DNA of 64,000 nucleotides from Apostichopus japonicus (taxonomy: Eukaryota > Echinodermata > Holothuroidea > Aspidochirotida > Stichopodidae), in contig NC_092575.1 of assembly GCF_037975245.1 (NCBI RefSeq), forward strand, positions 13,809,001 through 13,873,000, read 5' to 3'. Made by a program: the position numbers and the translations under genes. Position 1 is the stretch's first letter. Each line of letters begins with the position of its first letter. The notes below the pieces were generated by a model. That model was not told where the DNA came from. It searched no databases and worked only from the letters and a program-made list of their open reading frames with translations. Shown piece after piece: positions 50,278 through 63,884 of the stretch.

Positions 50278-52545
50278 TTGTGAGGAATCTGCTGAGCTAA
50301 ACAAAAGTAGTTTTCATCACTTTTCAGAGCCAGAGACGAAAAAGCCCTCACCGCTAACCCTTCTATGGATGATGTTTCTGCAGGTAGGGCAAGCCAGACC
50401 AAGTGGATTGTGATCAGGGATACCAATAATACCTGCAAGAATCATAGATGCACCCAAATTGGTCAAGCTTATCAAAATTGGTGACTGGAAGTGTTGTTGC
50501 AGACATAGACCTGGTTACTGCTTACACAGTATTGCTCATATGTGTATTTACACACTGCACCGTGCATACTGAAATCTCTGAAAATACATCTTTATGGACC
50601 TAAACTGATAATTGCATATAATTCTGTTGTGGTTTATATTGTGACGACTATGAAAAGTATCATTTTGGAAAAAAAAAAAAAATTCAACTCTCACTTAAGG
50701 TGGCATACTCCTATTAGAGTCTATATCAATCCGCTCGATTGTTCTCCCTCAGGAAAAGTGCCAAAAAGCAGCAGGAGAACATCTTTTGTGACCTGTTATC
50801 AATCATAATCTAGTTTTTTGTGGCTTTCATGTTGAAGAGCATGAATGGAAGTACATGTGGTGAAAAAATTGGGTCAATTGAGGCAATTTTAGACCCCTTT
50901 AGGCTTCCCAGGAGCAGCGTAGGAAATTTGTTTACCACTGAGTGAAGAGGTTTTTTTACAAGTGACGAAAACTTCCGGCTCGGATAGCAAAAAATTTTCA
51001 TGGTCATGGTACGGAAAATTGATGGTGCCATGAAAGGCCAACTTGTCAGCTATCCGGTGATGGGTAGCGTTAAGCTAGTGAAAACTTCTATCTAGACTTA
51101 GAGACCACATTACTTTTGTGATTTAGTGTGTAAGTCAATGGGGCTTTTAATGGGCGTATGCTACCTTAAGCAAAAATGCCAAATTTTTCATTTTAAGTGC
51201 TAGAAGTCCCAATTTTGGATCAAAGTAGTTGCTATGGTGTGTAAAAATGGTTTTCAAGCAAACGTCAGAAAATTTCACGCTTGGGTGATTTTTACGCATA
51301 AATTAGTATTACAGCCTTAAAGTACCACAAAGAGCATGTGCGTGTCCATACATTAGACTAGAACAGCCTTCTGAGCATTTCTAACCAGTTTTCCTCCCCA
51401 ATAAACTATTGGGTCATTAAGCCTTGACCTACCAAAGCTTCCGTAGTATGATTCCTGCCTTGAATCTGCTAAGTAGGTGCCAAATGCACGAAATTCAAAA
51501 TCCTTCAGAATCAGACCAAAAAGCCTGCAGTGTGTGTGACATGAACGACTAAGTTCAGTGAAATTTGACATCTGTGGGCACCTAAATTACATGGTAATCA
51601 TACTTTAGGTTATTTTTGCTAAAGCTGGATGTACCTGGTGTTTAACTAAGGACAAAAACTCAGTTTCAATGCATGAAATACCCCTAATGTTGTTAGCTTA
51701 GGCCTAGGCCTCAGGTTCATAATGGCGCTACGTTAGTATCCTAGACCAAGTCTACACCAGCTGTAGCACAATGTTGTATGAGGTCTGTATCCTAAGTGGA
51801 GTGGCTGCTGAGGGCTAATACCTTGCACAGAGAATGTTTTGAGTCTTATTTAGCAAATAATCCACAAAGGTATGCATATTCTGCTTCTGCCAATGTGCAT
51901 CAAGGGGGTTTTGAGCCTATTCACTCCTCATTAGTTTTCTGTTGTTTTGTCAATTTCAGAGAAAGTTGATGTGCTAAGTCCTCAGCATGCACAGCGATAT
52001 ACTTTGAATGGGTGTGGTATCAATGGACTCAACTGGTTAGATGAGGTAACAACAAATCCCAAACAACTCTGACAGCAGAAAGAGATATCCTGATGCTTCC
52101 ATGGGAGATCTACTGTAGTAACTATAGGAACCAGTGCTTGCCACCAATGGAGAATAAGGTAATTTGACGTTGTTGTTCTCTGCCGAGCAACAAATTTGAA
52201 TGTTTTATCATGAAATATGCCCCCCTATCCACCTCTCTTCTCTTATAACTGTCTTTAATACATTGTAACAACCTATGCACAAACCTTTAAATGGACTGGA
52301 TATGCTATTGAGGTGAACAGTGTATCTAGATAGCATTCCAGTAAGCTTTTCTTTTGACTGCTGTAATACTGTTACAGTGAGGCTGTTGTTTACAAATCCC
52401 GATGATCCAGTTTTGGCAAAGAACACCTTCAATTCTCGTCTTTTATTCTTAGTAACTTAACAGTTGCACTGGAGTGACATGCAATATCAGTTTAACATGT
52501 TCCAAACAGTTCAGGAATACATTGGGGTGTGTCCTGTGGGTCAGT
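50278..52545 (-). repeat. Satellite unit B8
   Basis: 2268 bp, with the element at 50699-51165. I saw no difference from the A1 reference. Confidence 0.95.
50699..51165 (-). mobile_element. MITE-like element, copy in B8
   Basis: 467 bp, inverted, ends and TTAA flanks intact. Confidence 0.8.
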
Positions 52546-54812
52546 TTGTGAGGAATCTGCTGAGCTAAACAAAAGTAGTTTTCATCACTTTTCAGAGCCA
52601 GAGACGAAAAAGCCCTCACCGCTAACCCTTCTATGGATGATGTTTCTGCAGGTAGGGCAAGCCAGACCAAGTGGATTGTGATCAGGGATACCAATAATAC
52701 CTGCAAGAATCATAGATGCACCCAAATTGGTCAAGCTTATCAAAATTGGTGACTGGAAGTGTTGTTGCAGACATAGACCTGGTTACTGCTTACACAGTAT
52801 TGCTCATATGTGTATTTACACACTGCACCGTGCATACTGAAATCTCTGAAAATACATCTTTATGGACCTAAACTGATAATTGCATATAATTCTGTTGTGG
52901 TTTATATTGTGACGACTATGAAAAGTATCATTTTGGAAAAAAAAAAAAAATTCAACTCTCACTTAAGGTGGCTAGTCCTATTAGAGTCTATATCAATCCG
53001 CTCGATTGTTCTCCCTCAGGAAAAGTGCCAAAAAGCAGCAGGAGAACATCTTTTGTGACCTGTTATCAATCATAATCTAGTTTTTTGTGGCTTTCATGTT
53101 GAAGAGCATGAATGGAAGTACATGTGGTGAAAAAATTGGGTCAATTGAGGCAATTTTAGACCCCTTTAGGCTTCCCAGGAGCAGCGTAGGAAATTTGTTT
53201 ACCACTGAGTGAAGAGGTTTTTTTACAAGTGACGAAAACTTCCGGCTCGGATAGCAAAAAATTTTCATGGTCATGGTACGGAAAATTGATGGTGCCATGA
53301 AAGGCCAACTTGTCAGCTATCCGGTGATGGGTAGCGTTAAGCTAGTGAAAACTTCTATCTAGACTTAGAGACCACATTACTTTTGTGATTTAGTGTGTAA
53401 GTCAATGGGGCTTTTAATGGGCGTATGCTACCTTAAGCAAAAATGCCAAATTTTTCATTTTAAGTGCTAGAAGTCCCAATTTTGGATCAAAGTAGTTGCT
53501 ATGGTGTGTAAAAATGGTTTTCAAGCAAACGTCAGAAAATTTCACGCTTGGGTGATTTTTACGCATAAATTAGTATTACAGCCTTAAAGTACCACAAAGA
53601 GCATGTGCGTGTCCATACATTAGACTAGAACAGCCTTCTGAGCATTTCTAACCAGTTTTCCTCCCCAATAAACTATTGGGTCATTAAGCCTTGACCTACC
53701 AAAGCTTCCGTAGTATGATTCCTGCCTTGAATCTGCTAAGTAGGTGCCAAATGCACGAAATTCAAAATCCTTCAGAATCAGACCAAAAAGCCTGCAGTGT
53801 GTGTGACATGAACGACTAAGTTCAGTGAAATTTGACATCTGTGGGCACCTAAATTACATGGTAATCATACTTTAGGTTATTTTTGCTAAAGCTGGATGTA
53901 CCTGGTGTTTAACTAAGGACAAAAACTCAGTTTCAATGCATGAAATACCCCTAATGTTGTTAGCTTAGGCCTAGGCCTCAGGTTCATAATGGCGCTACGT
54001 TAGTATCCTAGACCAAGTCTACACCAGCTGTAGCACAATGTTGTATGAGGTCTGTATCCTAAGTGGAGTGGCTGCTGAGGGCTAATACCTTGCACAGAGA
54101 ATGTTTTGAGTCTTATTTAGCAAATAATCCACAAAGGTATGCATATTCTGCTTCTGCCAATGTGCATCAAGGGGGTTTTGAGCCTATTCACTCCTCATTA
54201 GTTTTCTGTTGTTTTGTCAATTTCAGAGAAAGTTGATGTGCTAAGTCCTCAGCATGCACAGCGATATACTTTGAATGGGTGTGGTATCAATGGACTCAAC
54301 TGGTTAGATGAGGTAACAACAAATCCCAAACAACTCTGACAGCAGAAAGAGATATCCTGATGCTTCCATGGGAGATCTACTGTAGTAACTATAGGAACCA
54401 GTGCTTGCCACCAATGGAGAATAAGGTAATTTGACGTTGTTGTTCTCTGCCGAGCAACAAATTTGAATGTTTTATCATGAAATATGCCCCCCTATCCACC
54501 TCTCTTCTCTTATAACTGTCTTTAATACATTGTAACAACCTATGCACAAACCTTTAAATGGACTGGATATGCTATTGAGGTGAACAGTGTATCTAGATAG
54601 CATTCCAGTAAGCTTTTCTTTTGACTGCTGTAATACTGTTACAGTGAGGCTGTTGTTTACAAATCCCGATGATCCAGTTTTGGCAAAGAACACCTTCAAT
54701 TCTCGTCTTTTATTCTTAGTAACTTAACAGTTGCACTGGAGTGACATGCAATATCAGTTTAACATGTTCCAAACAGTTCAGGAATACATTGGGGTGTGTC
54801 CTGTGGGTCAGT
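52546..54812 (-). repeat. Satellite unit B9, with a changed element end
   Basis: 2267 bp, with the element at 52967-53432. On the + strand, ATACT inside the terminal repeat is replaced by TAGT at 52973-52976. This is the only multi-base difference seen. Confidence 0.95.
52967..53432 (-). mobile_element. MITE-like element, copy in B9, with a damaged terminal repeat
   Basis: 466 bp. The terminal repeat that normally reads GGTGGCATACTCC reads GGTGGCTAGTCC on the + strand here, which reduces its match to the other end. The TTAA flanks are intact. If a transposase needs this end, this copy may be unable to move, but that is inference. Confidence 0.8.
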
Positions 54813-57080
54813 TTGTGAGGAATCTGCTGAGCTAAACAAAAGTAGTTTTCATCACTTTTCAGAGCCAGAGACGAAAAAGCCCTCACCGCTAACCCTTCTA
54901 TGGATGATGTTTCTGCAGGTAGGGCAAGCCAGACCAAGTGGATTGTGATCAGGGATACCAATAATACCTGCAAGAATCATAGATGCACCCAAATTGGTCA
55001 AGCTTATCAAAATTGGTGACTGGAAGTGTTGTTGCAGACATAGACCTGGTTACTGCTTACACAGTATTGCTCATATGTGTATTTACACACTGCACCGTGC
55101 ATACTGAAATCTCTGAAAATACATCTTTATGGACCTAAACTGATAATTGCATATAATTCTGTTGTGGTTTATATTGTGACGACTATGAAAAGTATCATTT
55201 TGGAAAAAAAAAAAAAATTCAACTCTCACTTAAGGTGGCATACTCCTATTAGAGTCTATATCAATCCGCTCGATTGTTCTCCCTCAGGAAAAGTGCCAAA
55301 AAGCAGCAGGAGAACATCTTTTGTGACCTGTTATCAATCATAATCTAGTTTTTTGTGGCTTTCATGTTGAAGAGCATGAATGGAAGTACATGTGGTGAAA
55401 AAATTGGGTCAATTGAGGCAATTTTAGACCCCTTTAGGCTTCCCAGGAGCAGCGTAGGAAATTTGTTTACCACTGAGTGAAGAGGTTTTTTTACAAGTGA
55501 CGAAAACTTCCGGCTCGGATAGCAAAAAATTTTCATGGTCATGGTACGGAAAATTGATGGTGCCATGAAAGGCCAACTTGTCAGCTATCCGGTGATGGGT
55601 AGCGTTAAGCTAGTGAAAACTTCTATCTAGACTTAGAGACCACATTACTTTTGTGATTTAGTGTGTAAGTCAATGGGGCTTTTAATGGGCGTATGCTACC
55701 TTAAGCAAAAATGCCAAATTTTTCATTTTAAGTGCTAGAAGTCCCAATTTTGGATCAAAGTAGTTGCTATGGTGTGTAAAAATGGTTTTCAAGCAAACGT
55801 CAGAAAATTTCACGCTTGGGTGATTTTTACGCATAAATTAGTATTACAGCCTTAAAGTACCACAAAGAGCATGTGCGTGTCCATACATTAGACTAGAACA
55901 GCCTTCTGAGCATTTCTAACCAGTTTTCCTCCCCAATAAACTATTGGGTCATTAAGCCTTGACCTACCAAAGCTTCCGTAGTATGATTCCTGCCTTGAAT
56001 CTGCTAAGTAGGTGCCAAATGCACGAAATTCAAAATCCTTCAGAATCAGACCAAAAAGCCTGCAGTGTGTGTGACATGAACGACTAAGTTCAGTGAAATT
56101 TGACATCTGTGGGCACCTAAATTACATGGTAATCATACTTTAGGTTATTTTTGCTAAAGCTGGATGTACCTGGTGTTTAACTAAGGACAAAAACTCAGTT
56201 TCAATGCATGAAATACCCCTAATGTTGTTAGCTTAGGCCTAGGCCTCAGGTTCATAATGGCGCTACGTTAGTATCCTAGACCAAGTCTACACCAGCTGTA
56301 GCACAATGTTGTATGAGGTCTGTATCCTAAGTGGAGTGGCTGCTGAGGGCTAATACCTTGCACAGAGAATGTTTTGAGTCTTATTTAGCAAATAATCCAC
56401 AAAGGTATGCATATTCTGCTTCTGCCAATGTGCATCAAGGGGGTTTTGAGCCTATTCACTCCTCATTAGTTTTCTGTTGTTTTGTCAATTTCAGAGAAAG
56501 TTGATGTGCTAAGTCCTCAGCATGCACAGCGATATACTTTGAATGGGTGTGGTATCAATGGACTCAACTGGTTAGATGAGGTAACAACAAATCCCAAACA
56601 ACTCTGACAGCAGAAAGAGATATCCTGATGCTTCCATGGGAGATCTACTGTAGTAACTATAGGAACCAGTGCTTGCCACCAATGGAGAATAAGGTAATTT
56701 GACGTTGTTGTTCTCTGCCGAGCAACAAATTTGAATGTTTTATCATGAAATATGCCCCCCTATCCACCTCTCTTCTCTTATAACTGTCTTTAATACATTG
56801 TAACAACCTATGCACAAACCTTTAAATGGACTGGATATGCTATTGAGGTGAACAGTGTATCTAGATAGCATTCCAGTAAGCTTTTCTTTTGACTGCTGTA
56901 ATACTGTTACAGTGAGGCTGTTGTTTACAAATCCCGATGATCCAGTTTTGGCAAAGAACACCTTCAATTCTCGTCTTTTATTCTTAGTAACTTAACAGTT
57001 GCACTGGAGTGACATGCAATATCAGTTTAACATGTTCCAAACAGTTCAGGAATACATTGGGGTGTGTCCTGTGGGTCAGT
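54813..57080 (-). repeat. Satellite unit B10
   Basis: 2268 bp, with the element at 55234-55700. I saw no difference from the A1 reference. Confidence 0.95.
55234..55700 (-). mobile_element. MITE-like element, copy in B10
   Basis: 467 bp, inverted, ends and TTAA flanks intact. Confidence 0.8.
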
Positions 57081-59348
57081 TTGTGAGGAATCTGCTGAGC
57101 TAAACAAAAGTAGTTTTCATCACTTTTCAGAGCCAGAGACGAAAAAGCCCTCACCGCTAACCCTTCTATGGATGATGTTTCTGCAGGTAGGGCAAGCCAG
57201 ACCAAGTGGATTGTGATCAGGGATACCAATAATACCTGCAAGAATCATAGATGCACCCAAATTGGTCAAGCTTATCAAAATTGGTGACTGGAAGTGTTGT
57301 TGCAGACATAGACCTGGTTACTGCTTACACAGTATTGCTCATATGTGTATTTACACACTGCACCGTGCATACTGAAATCTCTGAAAATACATCTTTATGG
57401 ACCTAAACTGATAATTGCATATAATTCTGTTGTGGTTTATATTGTGACGACTATGAAAAGTATCATTTTGGAAAAAAAAAAAAAATTCAACTCTCACTTA
57501 AGGTGGCATACTCCTATTAGAGTCTATATCAATCCGCTCGATTGTTCTCCCTCAGGAAAAGTGCCAAAAAGCAGCAGGAGAACATCTTTTGTGACCTGTT
57601 ATCAATCATAATCTAGTTTTTTGTGGCTTTCATGTTGAAGAGCATGAATGGAAGTACATGTGGTGAAAAAATTGGGTCAATTGAGGCAATTTTAGACCCC
57701 TTTAGGCTTCCCAGGAGCAGCGTAGGAAATTTGTTTACCACTGAGTGAAGAGGTTTTTTTACAAGTGACGAAAACTTCCGGCTCGGATAGCAAAAAATTT
57801 TCATGGTCATGGTACGGAAAATTGATGGTGCCATGAAAGGCCAACTTGTCAGCTATCCGGTGATGGGTAGCGTTAAGCTAGTGAAAACTTCTATCTAGAC
57901 TTAGAGACCACATTACTTTTGTGATTTAGTGTGTAAGTCAATGGGGCTTTTAATGGGCGTATGCTACCTTAAGCAAAAATGCCAAATTTTTCATTTTAAG
58001 TGCTAGAAGTCCCAATTTTGGATCAAAGTAGTTGCTATGGTGTGTAAAAATGGTTTTCAAGCAAACGTCAGAAAATTTCACGCTTGGGTGATTTTTACGC
58101 ATAAATTAGTATTACAGCCTTAAAGTACCACAAAGAGCATGTGCGTGTCCATACATTAGACTAGAACAGCCTTCTGAGCATTTCTAACCAGTTTTCCTCC
58201 CCAATAAACTATTGGGTCATTAAGCCTTGACCTACCAAAGCTTCCGTAGTATGATTCCTGCCTTGAATCTGCTAAGTAGGTGCCAAATGCACGAAATTCA
58301 AAATCCTTCAGAATCAGACCAAAAAGCCTGCAGTGTGTGTGACATGAACGACTAAGTTCAGTGAAATTTGACATCTGTGGGCACCTAAATTACATGGTAA
58401 TCATACTTTAGGTTATTTTTGCTAAAGCTGGATGTACCTGGTGTTTAACTAAGGACAAAAACTCAGTTTCAATGCATGAAATACCCCTAATGTTGTTAGC
58501 TTAGGCCTAGGCCTCAGGTTCATAATGGCGCTACGTTAGTATCCTAGACCAAGTCTACACCAGCTGTAGCACAATGTTGTATGAGGTCTGTATCCTAAGT
58601 GGAGTGGCTGCTGAGGGCTAATACCTTGCACAGAGAATGTTTTGAGTCTTATTTAGCAAATAATCCACAAAGGTATGCATATTCTGCTTCTGCCAATGTG
58701 CATCAAGGGGGTTTTGAGCCTATTCACTCCTCATTAGTTTTCTGTTGTTTTGTCAATTTCAGAGAAAGTTGATGTGCTAAGTCCTCAGCATGCACAGCGA
58801 TATACTTTGAATGGGTGTGGTATCAATGGACTCAACTGGTTAGATGAGGTAACAACAAATCCCAAACAACTCTGACAGCAGAAAGAGATATCCTGATGCT
58901 TCCATGGGAGATCTACTGTAGTAACTATAGGAACCAGTGCTTGCCACCAATGGAGAATAAGGTAATTTGACGTTGTTGTTCTCTGCCGAGCAACAAATTT
59001 GAATGTTTTATCATGAAATATGCCCCCCTATCCACCTCTCTTCTCTTATAACTGTCTTTAATACATTGTAACAACCTATGCACAAACCTTTAAATGGACT
59101 GGATATGCTATTGAGGTGAACAGTGTATCTAGATAGCATTCCAGTAAGCTTTTCTTTTGACTGCTGTAATACTGTTACAGTGAGGCTGTTGTTTACAAAT
59201 CCCGATGATCCAGTTTTGGCAAAGAACACCTTCAATTCTCGTCTTTTATTCTTAGTAACTTAACAGTTGCACTGGAGTGACATGCAATATCAGTTTAACA
59301 TGTTCCAAACAGTTCAGGAATACATTGGGGTGTGTCCTGTGGGTCAGT
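57081..59348 (-). repeat. Satellite unit B11
   Basis: 2268 bp, with the element at 57502-57968. I saw no difference from the A1 reference. Confidence 0.95.
57502..57968 (-). mobile_element. MITE-like element, copy in B11
   Basis: 467 bp, inverted, ends and TTAA flanks intact. Confidence 0.8.
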
Positions 59349-61616
59349 TTGTGAGGAATCTGCTGAGCTAAACAAAAGTAGTTTTCATCACTTTTCAGAG
59401 CCAGAGACGAAAAAGCCCTCACCGCTAACCCTTCTATGGATGATGTTTCTGCAGGTAGGGCAAGCCAGACCAAGTGGATTGTGATCAGGGATACCAATAA
59501 TACCTGCAAGAATCATAGATGCACCCAAATTGGTCAAGCTTATCAAAATTGGTGACTGGAAGTGTTGTTGCAGACATAGACCTGGTTACTGCTTACACAG
59601 TATTGCTCATATGTGTATTTACACACTGCACCGTGCATACTGAAATCTCTGAAAATACATCTTTATGGACCTAAACTGATAATTGCATATAATTCTGTTG
59701 TGGTTTATATTGTGACGACTATGAAAAGTATCATTTTGGAAAAAAAAAAAAAATTCAACTCTCACTTAAGGTGGCATACTCCTATTAGAGTCTATATCAA
59801 TCCGCTCGATTGTTCTCCCTCAGGAAAAGTGCCAAAAAGCAGCAGGAGAACATCTTTTGTGACCTGTTATCAATCATAATCTAGTTTTTTGTGGCTTTCA
59901 TGTTGAAGAGCATGAATGGAAGTACATGTGGTGAAAAAATTGGGTCAATTGAGGCAATTTTAGACCCCTTTAGGCTTCCCAGGAGCAGCGTAGGAAATTT
60001 GTTTACCACTGAGTGAAGAGGTTTTTTTACAAGTGACGAAAACTTCCGGCTCGGATAGCAAAAAATTTTCATGGTCATGGTACGGAAAATTGATGGTGCC
60101 ATGAAAGGCCAACTTGTCAGCTATCCGGTGATGGGTAGCGTTAAGCTAGTGAAAACTTCTATCTAGACTTAGAGACCACATTACTTTTGTGATTTAGTGT
60201 GTAAGTCAATGGGGCTTTTAATGGGCGTATGCTACCTTAAGCAAAAATGCCAAATTTTTCATTTTAAGTGCTAGAAGTCCCAATTTTGGATCAAAGTAGT
60301 TGCTATGGTGTGTAAAAATGGTTTTCAAGCAAACGTCAGAAAATTTCACGCTTGGGTGATTTTTACGCATAAATTAGTATTACAGCCTTAAAGTACCACA
60401 AAGAGCATGTGCGTGTCCATACATTAGACTAGAACAGCCTTCTGAGCATTTCTAACCAGTTTTCCTCCCCAATAAACTATTGGGTCATTAAGCCTTGACC
60501 TACCAAAGCTTCCGTAGTATGATTCCTGCCTTGAATCTGCTAAGTAGGTGCCAAATGCACGAAATTCAAAATCCTTCAGAATCAGACCAAAAAGCCTGCA
60601 GTGTGTGTGACATGAACGACTAAGTTCAGTGAAATTTGACATCTGTGGGCACCTAAATTACATGGTAATCATACTTTAGGTTATTTTTGCTAAAGCTGGA
60701 TGTACCTGGTGTTTAACTAAGGACAAAAACTCAGTTTCAATGCATGAAATACCCCTAATGTTGTTAGCTTAGGCCTAGGCCTCAGGTTCATAATGGCGCT
60801 ACGTTAGTATCCTAGACCAAGTCTACACCAGCTGTAGCACAATGTTGTATGAGGTCTGTATCCTAAGTGGAGTGGCTGCTGAGGGCTAATACCTTGCACA
60901 GAGAATGTTTTGAGTCTTATTTAGCAAATAATCCACAAAGGTATGCATATTCTGCTTCTGCCAATGTGCATCAAGGGGGTTTTGAGCCTATTCACTCCTC
61001 ATTAGTTTTCTGTTGTTTTGTCAATTTCAGAGAAAGTTGATGTGCTAAGTCCTCAGCATGCACAGCGATATACTTTGAATGGGTGTGGTATCAATGGACT
61101 CAACTGGTTAGATGAGGTAACAACAAATCCCAAACAACTCTGACAGCAGAAAGAGATATCCTGATGCTTCCATGGGAGATCTACTGTAGTAACTATAGGA
61201 ACCAGTGCTTGCCACCAATGGAGAATAAGGTAATTTGACGTTGTTGTTCTCTGCCGAGCAACAAATTTGAATGTTTTATCATGAAATATGCCCCCCTATC
61301 CACCTCTCTTCTCTTATAACTGTCTTTAATACATTGTAACAACCTATGCACAAACCTTTAAATGGACTGGATATGCTATTGAGGTGAACAGTGTATCTAG
61401 ATAGCATTCCAGTAAGCTTTTCTTTTGACTGCTGTAATACTGTTACAGTGAGGCTGTTGTTTACAAATCCCGATGATCCAGTTTTGGCAAAGAACACCTT
61501 CAATTCTCGTCTTTTATTCTTAGTAACTTAACAGTTGCACTGGAGTGACATGCAATATCAGTTTAACATGTTCCAAACAGTTCAGGAATACATTGGGGTG
61601 TGTCCTGTGGGTCAGT
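59349..61616 (-). repeat. Satellite unit B12
   Basis: 2268 bp, with the element at 59770-60236. I saw no difference from the A1 reference. Confidence 0.95.
59770..60236 (-). mobile_element. MITE-like element, copy in B12
   Basis: 467 bp, inverted, ends and TTAA flanks intact. Confidence 0.8.
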
Positions 61617-63884
61617 TTGTGAGGAATCTGCTGAGCTAAACAAAAGTAGTTTTCATCACTTTTCAGAGCCAGAGACGAAAAAGCCCTCACCGCTAACCCT
61701 TCTATGGATGATGTTTCTGCAGGTAGGGCAAGCCAGACCAAGTGGATTGTGATCAGGGATACCAATAATACCTGCAAGAATCATAGATGCACCCAAATTG
61801 GTCAAGCTTATCAAAATTGGTGACTGGAAGTGTTGTTGCAGACATAGACCTGGTTACTGCTTACACAGTATTGCTCATATGTGTATTTACACACTGCACC
61901 GTGCATACTGAAATCTCTGAAAATACATCTTTATGGACCTAAACTGATAATTGCATATAATTCTGTTGTGGTTTATATTGTGACGACTATGAAAAGTATC
62001 ATTTTGGAAAAAAAAAAAAAATTCAACTCTCACTTAAGGTGGCATACTCCTATTAGAGTCTATATCAATCCGCTCGATTGTTCTCCCTCAGGAAAAGTGC
62101 CAAAAAGCAGCAGGAGAACATCTTTTGTGACCTGTTATCAATCATAATCTAGTTTTTTGTGGCTTTCATGTTGAAGAGCATGAATGGAAGTACATGTGGT
62201 GAAAAAATTGGGTCAATTGAGGCAATTTTAGACCCCTTTAGGCTTCCCAGGAGCAGCGTAGGAAATTTGTTTACCACTGAGTGAAGAGGTTTTTTTACAA
62301 GTGACGAAAACTTCCGGCTCGGATAGCAAAAAATTTTCATGGTCATGGTACGGAAAATTGATGGTGCCATGAAAGGCCAACTTGTCAGCTATCCGGTGAT
62401 GGGTAGCGTTAAGCTAGTGAAAACTTCTATCTAGACTTAGAGACCACATTACTTTTGTGATTTAGTGTGTAAGTCAATGGGGCTTTTAATGGGCGTATGC
62501 TACCTTAAGCAAAAATGCCAAATTTTTCATTTTAAGTGCTAGAAGTCCCAATTTTGGATCAAAGTAGTTGCTATGGTGTGTAAAAATGGTTTTCAAGCAA
62601 ACGTCAGAAAATTTCACGCTTGGGTGATTTTTACGCATAAATTAGTATTACAGCCTTAAAGTACCACAAAGAGCATGTGCGTGTCCATACATTAGACTAG
62701 AACAGCCTTCTGAGCATTTCTAACCAGTTTTCCTCCCCAATAAACTATTGGGTCATTAAGCCTTGACCTACCAAAGCTTCCGTAGTATGATTCCTGCCTT
62801 GAATCTGCTAAGTAGGTGCCAAATGCACGAAATTCAAAATCCTTCAGAATCAGACCAAAAAGCCTGCAGTGTGTGTGACATGAACGACTAAGTTCAGTGA
62901 AATTTGACATCTGTGGGCACCTAAATTACATGGTAATCATACTTTAGGTTATTTTTGCTAAAGCTGGATGTACCTGGTGTTTAACTAAGGACAAAAACTC
63001 AGTTTCAATGCATGAAATACCCCTAATGTTGTTAGCTTAGGCCTAGGCCTCAGGTTCATAATGGCGCTACGTTAGTATCCTAGACCAAGTCTACACCAGC
63101 TGTAGCACAATGTTGTATGAGGTCTGTATCCTAAGTGGAGTGGCTGCTGAGGGCTAATACCTTGCACAGAGAATGTTTTGAGTCTTATTTAGCAAATAAT
63201 CCACAAAGGTATGCATATTCTGCTTCTGCCAATGTGCATCAAGGGGGTTTTGAGCCTATTCACTCCTCATTAGTTTTCTGTTGTTTTGTCAATTTCAGAG
63301 AAAGTTGATGTGCTAAGTCCTCAGCATGCACAGCGATATACTTTGAATGGGTGTGGTATCAATGGACTCAACTGGTTAGATGAGGTAACAACAAATCCCA
63401 AACAACTCTGACAGCAGAAAGAGATATCCTGATGCTTCCATGGGAGATCTACTGTAGTAACTATAGGAACCAGTGCTTGCCACCAATGGAGAATAAGGTA
63501 ATTTGACGTTGTTGTTCTCTGCCGAGCAACAAATTTGAATGTTTTATCATGAAATATGCCCCCCTATCCACCTCTCTTCTCTTATAACTGTCTTTAATAC
63601 ATTGTAACAACCTATGCACAAACCTTTAAATGGACTGGATATGCTATTGAGGTGAACAGTGTATCTAGATAGCATTCCAGTAAGCTTTTCTTTTGACTGC
63701 TGTAATACTGTTACAGTGAGGCTGTTGTTTACAAATCCCGATGATCCAGTTTTGGCAAAGAACACCTTCAATTCTCGTCTTTTATTCTTAGTAACTTAAC
63801 AGTTGCACTGGAGTGACATGCAATATCAGTTTAACATGTTCCAAACAGTTCAGGAATACATTGGGGTGTGTCCTGTGGGTCAGT
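61617..63884 (-). repeat. Satellite unit B13
   Basis: 2268 bp, with the element at 62038-62504. I saw no difference from the A1 reference. Confidence 0.95.
62038..62504 (-). mobile_element. MITE-like element, copy in B13
   Basis: 467 bp, inverted, ends and TTAA flanks intact. Confidence 0.8.
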
